A DNA stretch of 64,000 bases, taken from positions 1,488,001-1,552,000 of the forward strand of contig NZ_CP015243.1 in assembly GCF_001648175.1 (NCBI RefSeq), in the 5' to 3' direction. The stretch comes from Halotalea alkalilenta. GTDB lineage: Bacteria > Pseudomonadota > Gammaproteobacteria > Pseudomonadales > Halomonadaceae. Position 1 is the first letter of the stretch, and every line of letters begins with the position of its first letter. Below are positions 50,711 to 58,828 of the stretch, in pieces. A program made the position numbers and the translations under genes. The notes beneath the pieces were generated by a model that was not told where the DNA came from, ran no database searches, and saw nothing but the letters and a program-made list of their open reading frames with translations.

Positions 50711-51460
50711 CTAGCTCAGGATCCCAGAGCCGACCTCCAGGGTCGAGAAGCCTCGCAGCTTTTCCATATCGAGGATGCTGATCAAACGCGGTGTCCTGCG
50801 CATGATGGCCTTGCTCGATTCGAGCAGATGGAACGCGCGACTCACCGATTCGGTGGTCAGGCCAAGGTACTCGGCGATCTGATGGCGAGCCAGAGGCAGG
50901 CTGAGCTCCTTGGGTGGCTCGACATCGTTCCCATAGATCGTGCATAGCCATAGGATGAACGTGGCCAATCGCGGTGCTGCGTCCTTCTGCGAAATACAAA
51001 TGATGTGTCGCTGGGCTTCCCTGAGGTCCTGACATAGCTTGGTCAGTAAAGCGGCACTCAGCTGAGAGTCGCTGAGCGCCAATTCACTGAGTACCTGTAT
51101 AGGAATCTGGAAAGCGACGACCGGCTGCACGGTCCTTGCGGTGGAAACGTAGAAGCCATTTTCCATCAGCCCGAGCAGGTCGCCAGGGAAGAGGAAAGAG
51201 GTGATGCGTCGAGTTCCCTGGGGAAGAAGATGGTAAGTCTCGATCAAGCCTTGCGCGATGTTCCATACATACGAGGCTTCCTCTCCTTCCTCATACACCA
51301 CAACGCCTTGATCGATCCTGGTAAGTTTCGAATGCTTCTTTATCTCCGCTTTCTGCCGTGGAGAAAGTAGCTCCTTCCGCGCGCATAACAGTGTCTTGAA
51401 GACTGGCGCCGCGTAAATGGAAGGCATGAATTCATTCGCGTGGTCGAGACTGCTATTCAT
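50711..51460 (-). CDS. Crp/Fnr-family regulator, FixK-like
   Basis: 249 residues. A cyclic-nucleotide-binding-type beta barrel (about residues 40-140), a long dimer helix and a C-terminal winged helix LPLARHQIAEYLGLTTESVSRAFHLLESS. The E-x-x-S-R of the recognition helix is the FNR type that reads TTGA half-sites. Only one Cys lies in the N-terminal part, so the FNR [4Fe-4S] set is missing and it should act like FixK, without sensing oxygen itself. The ATG at 51460 is chosen. A TTG at 51490 is also in frame. A perfect FNR box lies 250 bp upstream. Confidence 0.85.
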   Translation of the reverse strand: MNSSLDHANEFMPSIYAAPVFKTLLCARKELLSPRQKAEIKKHSKLTRIDQGVVVYEEGEEASYVWNIAQGLIETYHLLPQGTRRITSFLFPGDLLGLMENGFYVSTARTVQPVVAFQIPIQVLSELALSDSQLSAALLTKLCQDLREAQRHIICISQKDAAPRLATFILWLCTIYGNDVEPPKELSLPLARHQIAEYLGLTTESVSRAFHLLESSKAIMRRTPRLISILDMEKLRGFSTLEVGSGILS

Positions 51461-51711
51461 TGTTCTAGCGATCCTGCGGGCACGATGCAAGACGATTGGC
51501 CCGGCTCCCTGTCGTCAATCCTTTGGCTACGGGGGACAATCGTCGGCGGATACGAACGCCATCGGCGAATCTGTCGGGATGAGAGAAATGATGGATTCTT
51601 AGATGGAATGGGAGTTCGGTAGTCTATTCATTGATCACCTGCGTATCAATACCGACTTTGTTCCAGATGCATCGATGACGAGCATCGTATTTTCTGCGAA
51701 AGATAAAAAAA

Positions 51712-51725
51712 TTGATCAAAATCAA
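51712..51725. promoter_or_regulatory. Perfect FNR box TTGAT-N4-ATCAA
   Basis: TTGATCAAAATCAA is a full consensus palindrome for FNR/ANR/FixK proteins. It lies upstream of both the divergent FixK-like gene and the control region leading to 52013/52358. It could serve self-regulation and activation. Confidence 0.75.
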
Positions 51726-51904
51726 AGAAGTGTGCGTTCTTCTGGGCTAGCCTTCCGCAAGCGGCCCTGGGAGGAATCGGCGCTCATGCGTAAAAGATGA
51801 AATTTTAGTAAAAAAACTACCTTTTTAGGCGGAATTTTTTCGTTGGGAGTTTTCACTCCTCGGTTAATGTTTCCCCTTCACCGAAGATTAGTGATGCTCA
51901 TCCG

Positions 51905-51927
51905 TGTGATGTTTTGCCACATCGCCG
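51905..51927. promoter_or_regulatory. 23-bp shared motif, copy 2
   Basis: TGTGATGTTTTG followed by CCACATCGCCG, identical in 19 of 23 positions to 44727-44749. It also stands 86 bp before a possible ATG (52013). The region 51461-52012 before it holds only regulatory-type AT-rich sequence and no gene that I can support. The string TAGTAAAAAAAC at 51806 is the same as at 44605. Confidence 0.5.
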
Positions 51928-52012
51928 TATCCTCGATTTGGTGCTTCACTACTAAGTAGATATCAGGAATGTCCAATGGCAGCAGAGTACTGAATCTACG
52001 AGGAGATGAAGC

Positions 52013-52258
52013 ATGATCACCGCGCTACGAGGGTCTTCGTTCTCACATTGTGGATTTAAGTATCCTTATTTTCTGATCTTTGGTGCGCTTTCGTCGATCT
52101 TGACAGCCGCCAAGTCGAATTTGAAACTTTCCTACAATCTCGAAGCCATGGCGACAGCCCTGGGCGCCTTATTATCGACTGATGGACGACCGGTGCCGAT
52201 CCCAATCAGATCTGATTCTGGCTATCATCGATCTCCCCGGCGTCATTCCTTGCGCTGA
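52013..52258 (+). CDS. Small ORF of unknown function
   Basis: 81 codons with GAGGAG 8 nt before the ATG. The first half has a hydrophobic run (FKYPYFLIFGALSSILTAA), and the second half is basic and of low complexity. Its start sits exactly 86 bp behind the shared 23-bp motif, as does the DASS transporter. It may be a short membrane peptide, a leader peptide of the following dehydrogenase gene, or the remnant of a lost transporter gene. No homolog recognised. Confidence 0.3.
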   Translation: MITALRGSSFSHCGFKYPYFLIFGALSSILTAAKSNLKLSYNLEAMATALGALLSTDGRPVPIPIRSDSGYHRSPRRHSLR

Positions 52259-52357
52259 GGAGGACGGTGAGAATATGTGGATGCCATCGGGAAATGGTCG
52301 AACAGCCGACGGCGAAAGAGAGCAACCATTTTTGAACGGCTATAAGGAGAATTTTCG

Positions 52358-53413
52358 ATGAAAGCACTTAGGTGGTATGCGGCCAAGGATATTCGTATCG
52401 AGGATTTGGATGAGCCGAAGGCAGAGGAAGGCCGTGTAAAAATAAAGGTGAAATGGTGTGGCATATGCGGTACCGACCTGCATGAGTATCTCGCCGGGCC
52501 GATCTTCATTCCCGTCGATGAGCCTCATCCCATTACCGGTGAAAAGGCGCCGATCACGCTGGGTCATGAGTTCTGTGGTGAGATCGTCGAAGTGGGCGAG
52601 GGCGTCACCGGTTATGCGGTGGGCGATCGGGTCACGGTCGAACCGGTCCTTTTCGACCCCAACTCCAAGGCAAGCCGCCGAGGGCTGTACAACCTCTGCG
52701 ACAAGCTGGGCTTCTACGGTTTGGCCGGGATGGGGGGAGGCTTTTCCGAATATGCTTCGGTGCCCGCTTCCATCGTTCATCGTCTTCCCGATTCGGTCAG
52801 CTACGAACAGGGTGCGCTCACCGAGCCGGCCGCGGTAGCGGTGCATGCGGTACGCGAGAGTCGCTTCGAAGTCGGAGACAAAGCGGCGGTATTCGGTGCT
52901 GGTCCCATCGGTCTTTTGGTGGTCGAAGCGCTCAAGGCTGCCGGCGCCCATGAGATCTACGTCGTCGAGCTTTCGGCGCAGCGTCGCGCAAGGGCCGCAG
53001 CGCTCGGCGCGCGAGTGATCGATCCCGCCTCCGTCGATGCGGTGGCCGAGATCGTCGCACTCACCGACGGAGGCGTCGATGTGGCCTACGAGGTGACTGG
53101 CGTTCCAGCGGTCCTGCAGCAGAGCATCGACTGCGTGCGCATTCAGGGCGAAACGATGATCGTCAGCGTGTGGGAGAAGCCCGCGCCGATCCATCCCAAC
53201 CAGATCCTGTTCAAGGAGCGCCATCTCACTGGAATCCTTGGCTATCGCAATGTGTTCCCGGCCACCCTCGCTTTGATGGAGCAGGGGTACTTCAAACCAG
53301 AGGATTTCGTGACCCGTAAGATCGCCCTGACGAACGTGATCGAACAGGGGTTCACCGCGCTGATTGAAGAGAAGGATCAAGTGAAGATTCTGGTTTCGCC
53401 CGAGATGAGCTAG
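52358..53413 (+). CDS. Zinc-dependent 2,3-butanediol dehydrogenase
   Basis: 351 residues of the medium-chain dehydrogenase family. The catalytic zinc ligands are Cys in WCGICGTDLHEY, the GHEF His/Glu pair and the Glu in EPAAVAVHAV. The Rossmann motif is GAGPIGLLVVEALKAAG. The insert HEYLAGPIFIPVDEPHPITGEKAPITLGHEFCGE is typical of (R,R)-butanediol dehydrogenases (BdhA), which interconvert acetoin and 2,3-butanediol. The structural zinc Cys set (C4) is not apparent, as in that group. The gene is preceded by the long control region with an FNR box, so a role under low oxygen is plausible. AAGGAG precedes the ATG. Confidence 0.88.
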   Translation: MKALRWYAAKDIRIEDLDEPKAEEGRVKIKVKWCGICGTDLHEYLAGPIFIPVDEPHPITGEKAPITLGHEFCGEIVEVGEGVTGYAVGDRVTVEPVLFDPNSKASRRGLYNLCDKLGFYGLAGMGGGFSEYASVPASIVHRLPDSVSYEQGALTEPAAVAVHAVRESRFEVGDKAAVFGAGPIGLLVVEALKAAGAHEIYVVELSAQRRARAAALGARVIDPASVDAVAEIVALTDGGVDVAYEVTGVPAVLQQSIDCVRIQGETMIVSVWEKPAPIHPNQILFKERHLTGILGYRNVFPATLALMEQGYFKPEDFVTRKIALTNVIEQGFTALIEEKDQVKILVSPEMS

Positions 53414-53587
53414 CGCTGAAGGGGCCTGCTTCTTGGATATCCGCTTCGAGTGGATGTTCGAGAGGCCGGCCTTGATCGGGTGGTCGAGATCGCCAAGCGA
53501 TGCGGCGGATCGGCTGCCCGGCCACATCCCAACGGTCGGGCCGTTCGAAGCCTCGGTTCACGGCCAAGCCGGGGAAGGAAAAAACGC

Positions 53588-53616
53588 TTCCCAAGTAACA
53601 GGGATGTGTGTACTAT
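53588..53616 (+). promoter_or_regulatory. Possible promoter of tRNA-Arg copy 2
   Basis: TTCCCA and TACTAT with a 17-bp spacer (4/6 and 5/6) lie about 90 bp before the tRNA. An inverted repeat GCGACT-TG-AGTCGC (53653-53666) stands between. The 294 bp between bdhA and the tRNA hold no gene. Confidence 0.4.
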
Positions 53617-53707
53617 GCGCCTCGCAATCACCTGGTGCCGGCTTGCAAGTACGCGACTTGAGTCGCTAAAGCCTTAGTAACCCAGATGTCGATTGATACC
53701 GTTCAAA

Positions 53708-53784
53708 GCGCCCGTAGCTCAGCTGGATAGAGTACTTGACTACGAATCAAGGGGTCAGAGGTTCGAATCCTCTCGGGCGCGCCA
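53708..53784 (+). tRNA. tRNA-Arg (ACG), copy 2
   Basis: 77 nt, identical base for base to the copy at 24252-24328, including CCA. The flanks differ on both sides (only GCGCGCCAT is shared beyond). This copy stands alone and is followed by accessory genes. Confidence 0.97.
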
Positions 53785-53943
53785 TTTCAGTCGGTACATT
53801 TCACCAGACCTTTCAGTATGGAACGCTGAACTCCGCCGATCCCGCGCTTGAGACGGCATGAGAGTTCGCGATAGTTCCGACGTCGATCCCATGATGCAAA
53901 TCTCGCCATTCCCGATTTCGTAGCGGTATGCCGGGCGCAATAT

Positions 53944-54546
53944 CTACGAGCGTTTTAGTCCCTTTATCATCAGGGTCACGACATCGTTCAGCTCGGCAGT
54001 CTGCTGGTCGGGCGGGCCACCGTTCGCCACCAGGTCAGGGTGATGATAACGGAAGGTGGCGTTGAGGATTGCACGGGCGGCCGATGTCGGATCGTGAGCG
54101 CCGGGCAGCGTCCCTTCCTCCAGGCCGTCCTGAAGAATACGCTCGACTTGGGATATCAGTCGTTTGGAGTGCTCGCGTTCGAGCTGAGGCGCCTCCTTGC
54201 CGATCCTTGCCGATGCGGCAAGGATCGCTGCGTCTTCGGTGACTTTGCGCTGCTTGATCTTGGCCAGTCCCTTCAGCCAATCTTCCAGGCGGATATCGGC
54301 CGGCGCATCTTTGTCCGCAATCGAACCGGTTTCTTCGGCGACCCGGTCGAGCCACGTCTTGACTACCGCTGCTCGTAAGGCCGCCTTGCTGGAAAAATGT
54401 CGGTAGACATTTCCGTGGCTCATGTTCAGGGCCGACGCGACGTCGATCACGGTGAGCTTGTCAGGCCCATGTTGGCGTAGTAATGCCTCGGCTGCGTCGA
54501 GAATGCGGGCCCGCATCTCACCCGCGTTCATTCGTTTTATCTCCAT
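53944..54546 (-). CDS. TetR-family repressor
   Basis: 200 residues. Helix-turn-helix ALLRQHGPDKLTVIDVASALNMSHGNVYRHFSSKAALRAAVV near the N terminus, then a helical ligand domain. The ATG at 54546 is used. A GTG at 54552 adds two residues. It lies head to tail behind the truncated aldo/keto reductase gene on the same strand. Such pairs are common, with the TetR protein controlling the reductase. The regulated partner may have lost its function here. Confidence 0.85.
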   Translation of the reverse strand: MEIKRMNAGEMRARILDAAEALLRQHGPDKLTVIDVASALNMSHGNVYRHFSSKAALRAAVVKTWLDRVAEETGSIADKDAPADIRLEDWLKGLAKIKQRKVTEDAAILAASARIGKEAPQLEREHSKRLISQVERILQDGLEEGTLPGAHDPTSAARAILNATFRYHHPDLVANGGPPDQQTAELNDVVTLMIKGLKRS

Positions 54547-54587
54547 GTTCACATCATGATATGGCCGCGTTGCCGTGTCGAGGAGCG

Positions 54588-55340
54588 TCAGTCGCCCGCC
54601 GACATATGGCTGCTACCCCGAACAGCACCTTCGGGAATCGCGCTGTCGATCATCGCCAAGGTCTTCGCGGAAAGCTCGAGCGGTGCCTTCATCGCTTCCA
54701 TCAGTCGCTCGGCCGTGCGCGCGCCAACGAGCGGAATGATCTCCTGCCCTTGGCTTGCGACCCATGCGATCGCCGCCTGGGCCGCGGTCATGCCTTCGCT
54801 TCGGGCAACGCGAGCCAGCGCATCGGCAAGCGTCGTGTTGTGCCTGAGGTTGTCGCCCCTGAAGCGCGGCATGACCGCAGCGCGCCAGTCTCCTTCGCCG
54901 TTGCCCGTGCTTCCCGCCAGCAGGCCTCTGCCGAGAACCCCGTAGGCTGTGATCCCGATGCCCAGCTCGCGGCAAACCGGCAGGATCTCGGCCTCGATGT
55001 CGCGGGTCATGAGGCTGTACTCGCATTGAAGCGCAGTGATCGGATGGGCGGCATGCGCGCGGCGAATCGTGTCGGCATCGACATTGGTGATTCCGATATG
55101 ACGCGCATAGCCTTGCTGAACCATTTCTCCCATCGCGCCCACCGTCTCTTCGATCGGCACGGCGGGGTCGAGCCCTGTCATGTACAGATCAAGATAGTCG
55201 GTCCGCAGGCGCCGGAGCGAGTAAGACAGCGCGGTCTTCATCGCTGCCGGACGTGCGTCGACGCCGAGAAAGCGGCCATCAGGTGAGCGCAGGGCACCAA
55301 ACTTGATCTGGATGGGTCCTCGTACTCGATGGAAGGGCAT
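54588..55340 (-). pseudogene. Aldo/keto reductase, N-terminally truncated
   Basis: 250 codons remain of about 330. Homology starts at IQIKFGALRSPDGRFLGVDARP, which is the beta-3 region of the TIM barrel (TKFG). The first 70-80 residues, with the catalytic Asp and Tyr (DTADMYG-type), are missing. The present ATG (55340) lies close to the breakpoint. The remaining part is open and has LRRLRTDYLDLYM and ALQCEYSLMTRDIE. With the active-site Tyr lost it cannot work as a reductase. The 31-bp gap to the Lrp gene suggests that a rearrangement joined the two. Confidence 0.7.
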
Positions 55341-55371
55341 CTACGTACCGTAATGGAACCCATCCAATATC

Positions 55372-55830
55372 CTAAAGCGGGAGTTCTATGCTTTGCTTGA
55401 CCGTCTCCATCGGAATGTCGGTCTTCACCGTTTGAATGCCGTTGGCGCGTGTCAAATGCGTGCTCTGAAACTCCCGATAGGCATCGATATTCGCTGCGAT
55501 GACGCGTAAAAGAGCGTCGCATTCACCTGCCATGATGTAACACTCCACAACCTGTGGCAGGCGGCGCATCGCTTCGGCGAAGTTCCTTACGGTTTCTGCG
55601 TCCTGCGCCACCAGCGAGATCCGCGCAAACATCGTTACTCCGAGGCCTAGCTTCGTAGCGTTGAGGAGAGCGGCGTAGCGTTCGATGATGCCAGCGTCTT
55701 CCAAGCGCCTGACCCGCCTCAGGCAAGGGGACGGGGACAAGCCGACAGCCTCCGCCAGCTGTAGGTTCTGAAGTTTGCCGTTGTGTTGAAGAGTGCGAAG
55801 GATGTTCCGGTCGATCGAGTCGAGTGTCAT
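55372..55830 (-). CDS. Lrp/AsnC-family regulator
   Basis: 152 residues. The N-terminal helix-turn-helix (LDSIDRNILRTLQHNGKLQNLQLAEAVGLSPSPCLRRVRRLEDAG) and C-terminal RAM domain (VECYIMAGECDALLRVIAANIDAYREF) are complete. The start is the ATG in MTLDSIDRN. A 697-codon frame in the same phase is an artefact of GC-rich antisense sequence. It is divergent from the TPP-dependent enzyme with 138 bp between and probably regulates it in response to an amino acid. Confidence 0.9.
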   Translation of the reverse strand: MTLDSIDRNILRTLQHNGKLQNLQLAEAVGLSPSPCLRRVRRLEDAGIIERYAALLNATKLGLGVTMFARISLVAQDAETVRNFAEAMRRLPQVVECYIMAGECDALLRVIAANIDAYREFQSTHLTRANGIQTVKTDIPMETVKQSIELPL

Positions 55831-55968
55831 TGGCACGGGATTCCATTGATTCCCTGATATTAGGGCATGGGATGCCAAGGCTATCGCCTCCGTCGCGAGC
55901 TTGGCAACCGCGTTGCCGCCGGTGCGCGCTACAATATTCTCATACTGAAAACCCTGGGGAACCCGCGC

Positions 55969-57657
55969 ATGACATTGATTTCGACCTTTCCGGGGGCCGG
56001 CGAACAGCGCGGCGCCGACCTGTTCGTGGAGGTGTTGCGAAGCGAAGGGGTGCGGCATGTCTTCGGCAATCCGGGGACTACCGAACTGCCGTTGTTGGAT
56101 GCGCTGACCGGTATCTGCGACATCGATTACGTGCTTGGCCTCCACGAGGCGTCCGTCGTCGCCATGGCGGACGGCTATGCGCAAGCCTCCGGACGCCCGG
56201 GCGTCGTCAACCTGCATACCGCCGGCGGTCTGGGCAACGCGATGGGCGCGATCCTCAATGCCAGGATGGCGAACACACCGCTCGTCATTACCGCCGGCCA
56301 GCAGGATACCCGGCACGGTGTCACCGACCCTTTGCTTCACGGCGACCTCGTCGGCATCGCCCGCCCGAACGTGAAGTGGGCGGAGGAGATCCATCACCCC
56401 GAGCACATCCCGATGCTGCTGCGTCGGGCTCTGCAAGACTGCCGCACAGGCCCGGCCGGCCCTGTGTTCCTGTCGCTGCCGATCGACACGATGGAGCGGC
56501 GCACCGCGATGGAAGCCGGCGAAGCGTCGCGAATCGAGCGCGGGGCCGTCGCGGGCGCGCTCGATGAGCTTTCCGAGGCGCTGGCGACGGTGGAACCCGG
56601 ACGGCTTGCGATCGTCGCCGGCGAGGAAGTTTTCGCCGCGGATGCCGGCGCGGAAGTGGTCATGCTCGCCGAAGCGCTGGGCGCTCCGGTCTTCGGCGCA
56701 TCCTGGCCGGGACACATTGCGTTTCCGACCGCCCATCCTCTTTGGCGAGGCACCTTGCCGCCGAGGGCAGCCGATATCCGCGAGGCGCTCATGGCTTTCG
56801 AGGCGGTCCTGCTCTTGGGCGGGCATTCGCTGATCAGCTATCAATATTCCGAAGGACCGGCCATTCCCGCGCATTGCCGCCTGCTGCAGCTGACCGGCGA
56901 CGGGCACCAGGTCGGCCGCGTGCACGGCACGGCGCTCGGCCTCGTCGGTGACTTGCGCCTGTCTCTCCGGGCGCTGTTGCCGACGCTCGGGCAAAAGCTC
57001 CAGCCGTGGGCCGAGGAGGTCGCCAAGCTGTATCGGGTGGGAGTGCGCGATCGGGAGCTGCGCCGCTCGGAGGCGCAGGCCCGCAGGCATCGCGAATTCG
57101 ACGCGCCGACGACGACGCCCTTCGTCGCTGCGTTCGAGACGCTCCGGGCGATCGGACCCGACGTGCCGATCATCGATGAGGCGCCCGTCACGATCCCGCA
57201 TGTCCGTGCCTGCCTCGACTCTAACTCCGCGCGACAGTATCTCTTCACCCGCAGCGCGATTCTCGGCTGGGGGATGCCCGCGGCGGTCGGCACGTCGCTC
57301 GGCCTCGACCGTCATCCGGTGGTCTGCCTGGTCGGAGATGGATCGGCGATGTATTCGCCGCAAGCGCTCTGGACCGCGGCGCACGAGCGGCTGCCGGTCA
57401 CCTTCGTCGTCATGAACAACTGCGAGTACAACATCCTGAAGAACTACGCACGCTCCCAGGCCCATTACCGCAGTGCCGGAACCAACCGGTTCATTGGCAT
57501 GGACATCATTGATCCCGCGGTCGATTTCGTCGCGCTCGCCACCTCTCTCGGCGTGCCGGCGCTGCGGGTCGAGCGCTGCGGCGATATTGCGGCCGCCGTG
57601 GAGGCGGGAATCTGCTCCGGCCGGCCTAACCTCATCGAGCTGCCTATCGCCGATTGA
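55969..57657 (+). CDS. Thiamine-diphosphate enzyme, benzoylformate-decarboxylase-like
   Basis: 562 residues. Pyr domain FGNPGTTELPLLDAL with LGLHEASVVAMADGYAQASGRPGVVNLHTAGGLGNAMGA, central domain, and PP domain with the GDG...NN motif (VGDGSAMYSPQALWTAAHERLPVTFVVMNN). The sequence is nearest by eye to benzoylformate decarboxylase (MdlC) and keeps His in NLHTAGG. The Ser at the GNPGS position is Thr, and the central-domain His of RYHQYDPG is Tyr in ISYQYSEG, so substrate and chemistry may differ. The ATG follows GGGGA. Divergent from the Lrp regulator. Confidence 0.85.
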   Translation: MTLISTFPGAGEQRGADLFVEVLRSEGVRHVFGNPGTTELPLLDALTGICDIDYVLGLHEASVVAMADGYAQASGRPGVVNLHTAGGLGNAMGAILNARMANTPLVITAGQQDTRHGVTDPLLHGDLVGIARPNVKWAEEIHHPEHIPMLLRRALQDCRTGPAGPVFLSLPIDTMERRTAMEAGEASRIERGAVAGALDELSEALATVEPGRLAIVAGEEVFAADAGAEVVMLAEALGAPVFGASWPGHIAFPTAHPLWRGTLPPRAADIREALMAFEAVLLLGGHSLISYQYSEGPAIPAHCRLLQLTGDGHQVGRVHGTALGLVGDLRLSLRALLPTLGQKLQPWAEEVAKLYRVGVRDRELRRSEAQARRHREFDAPTTTPFVAAFETLRAIGPDVPIIDEAPVTIPHVRACLDSNSARQYLFTRSAILGWGMPAAVGTSLGLDRHPVVCLVGDGSAMYSPQALWTAAHERLPVTFVVMNNCEYNILKNYARSQAHYRSAGTNRFIGMDIIDPAVDFVALATSLGVPALRVERCGDIAAAVEAGICSGRPNLIELPIAD

Positions 57658-57682
57658 TCAGCCGCCTCGCGCGAGGCGGCGC

Positions 57683-58705
57683 TCAGGCCGTCGGCAGGGG
57701 CTCTCGAGGCGCGGCTGCATCGATATCGGCGCGCAGCGCATCGATGAGCGTCTGGCGCTCGGTGATCCGGCGCAGCTGCGCGAAGCGCAGGGCCGACTCT
57801 TCATCATGCTGGCGCATGATCGCCATCCACTGCTTGAGTAGCGACACTACGACCTTGCCGGCAAGTTGGGTTTCCAGGCGCTCGGCGAAACGTACCAGCG
57901 TGCTTGCGCGCATCGCCCAGGTGGTGGCGGGCAGGCGCGTGCCGCTGCAGTGCCAGTGCCGGATGCGCGCGGCGAGCCAGGGGTCGGCGAGCGCGCCACG
58001 GCCGATCATCGCGTCCTCGCAGCCTGAGAGGCTTCGCGCCTTCCAGTAATCCTCGAGCGTCCAGATGTCTCCGTTGACCACTACCGGTACGCGTGCCGCC
58101 TGGCGAATCCGGGCGACCCATTCCCAGTGCGCCGGCGGGCGATAGGCCTCGCGCTTGGTTCGCGCATGCACCGTCAGTCGATGGGCGCCGGCCTCTTCGG
58201 CCGCTCTGGCGCACTCCAGCGCCAGGCGTTTATCGTCGAAACCCAGGCGCAGTTTGGCGCTGACCGGTACGCCGTCCCCCTCGAGTGCCCGCACCACGCC
58301 GGAGACCGCGGCGAAGACCTGGCGTGGATCGCGCAGCAGCGAAGCGCCGCCGCCGTGGCGGTTGACCAGCTTGGCCGGACAGCCGAAGTTCAAATCTATC
58401 GCCCGAGCACCGCATTGCACGGCCTGGCGCGCGTTCTCACCCAGCGCGTAAGGATCGGAGCCGAGCAGCTGCAGGTGGACCGGCACGCCGCTCGATGTGC
58501 GAGCCCCCTCGGCGAGTTCCGGACAGATTCGCGTGAAGACGCGCGGTGGCAGGCGCTGGTCGACGACACGGACGAACTCGGTGACGATCCAGTCGAATCC
58601 CCCGTGCGCGCTGAGAATCATTCGGGTGGTCGCATCGATCACGCCTTCCATCGGCGCGAGTCCGATGCGCGGGGTGGATTGTCGAACGGCGGGGATCGTC
58701 GGCAT
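57683..58705 (-). CDS. dusC: tRNA-dihydrouridine(16) synthase DusC
   Basis: 340 residues. FMN-binding TIM barrel with IGLAPMEGVIDATTRMIL, CGARAIDLNFGCPAKLVNRHGGGASLL (catalytic Cys in GCPAK) and HARTKREAYRPPAHWEWV. RAYR-type residues place it in the DusC group that reduces U16 of tRNA. The start is the ATG of MPTIPAV. An upstream extension of 20 codons is not supported. It ends 26 bp from the convergent TPP enzyme gene, at the right border of the accessory stretch. Confidence 0.93.
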   Translation of the reverse strand: MPTIPAVRQSTPRIGLAPMEGVIDATTRMILSAHGGFDWIVTEFVRVVDQRLPPRVFTRICPELAEGARTSSGVPVHLQLLGSDPYALGENARQAVQCGARAIDLNFGCPAKLVNRHGGGASLLRDPRQVFAAVSGVVRALEGDGVPVSAKLRLGFDDKRLALECARAAEEAGAHRLTVHARTKREAYRPPAHWEWVARIRQAARVPVVVNGDIWTLEDYWKARSLSGCEDAMIGRGALADPWLAARIRHWHCSGTRLPATTWAMRASTLVRFAERLETQLAGKVVVSLLKQWMAIMRQHDEESALRFAQLRRITERQTLIDALRADIDAAAPREPLPTA

Positions 58706-58828
58706 TGGCAGGCGCTGGCAGTGAGGGTGGCGGGCATTATAGAAGGGGTGGAGGCGACTATGCATGTGTCGCCGATATGGCTGCTAAACTGAAGTCGAAA
58801 GGTCCACGATGGGGCCGGGCAAGGATAG

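Noticed and set aside
50711..51460. True oxygen-sensing FNR/ANR
   Set aside because: The N-terminal four-Cys set is missing, so a FixK-like role was preferred.
51603..51800. 65-codon frame over the FNR box
   Set aside because: No ribosome binding site and it runs through the regulatory elements.
53755..53940. 61-codon minus-strand frame including part of tRNA-Arg
   Set aside because: The frame is made from the tRNA sequence and has no gene features.
55831..57465. Long N-terminal extension of the Lrp frame
   Set aside because: It is antisense to the TPP enzyme and the Lrp protein is complete from MTLDSIDRN.
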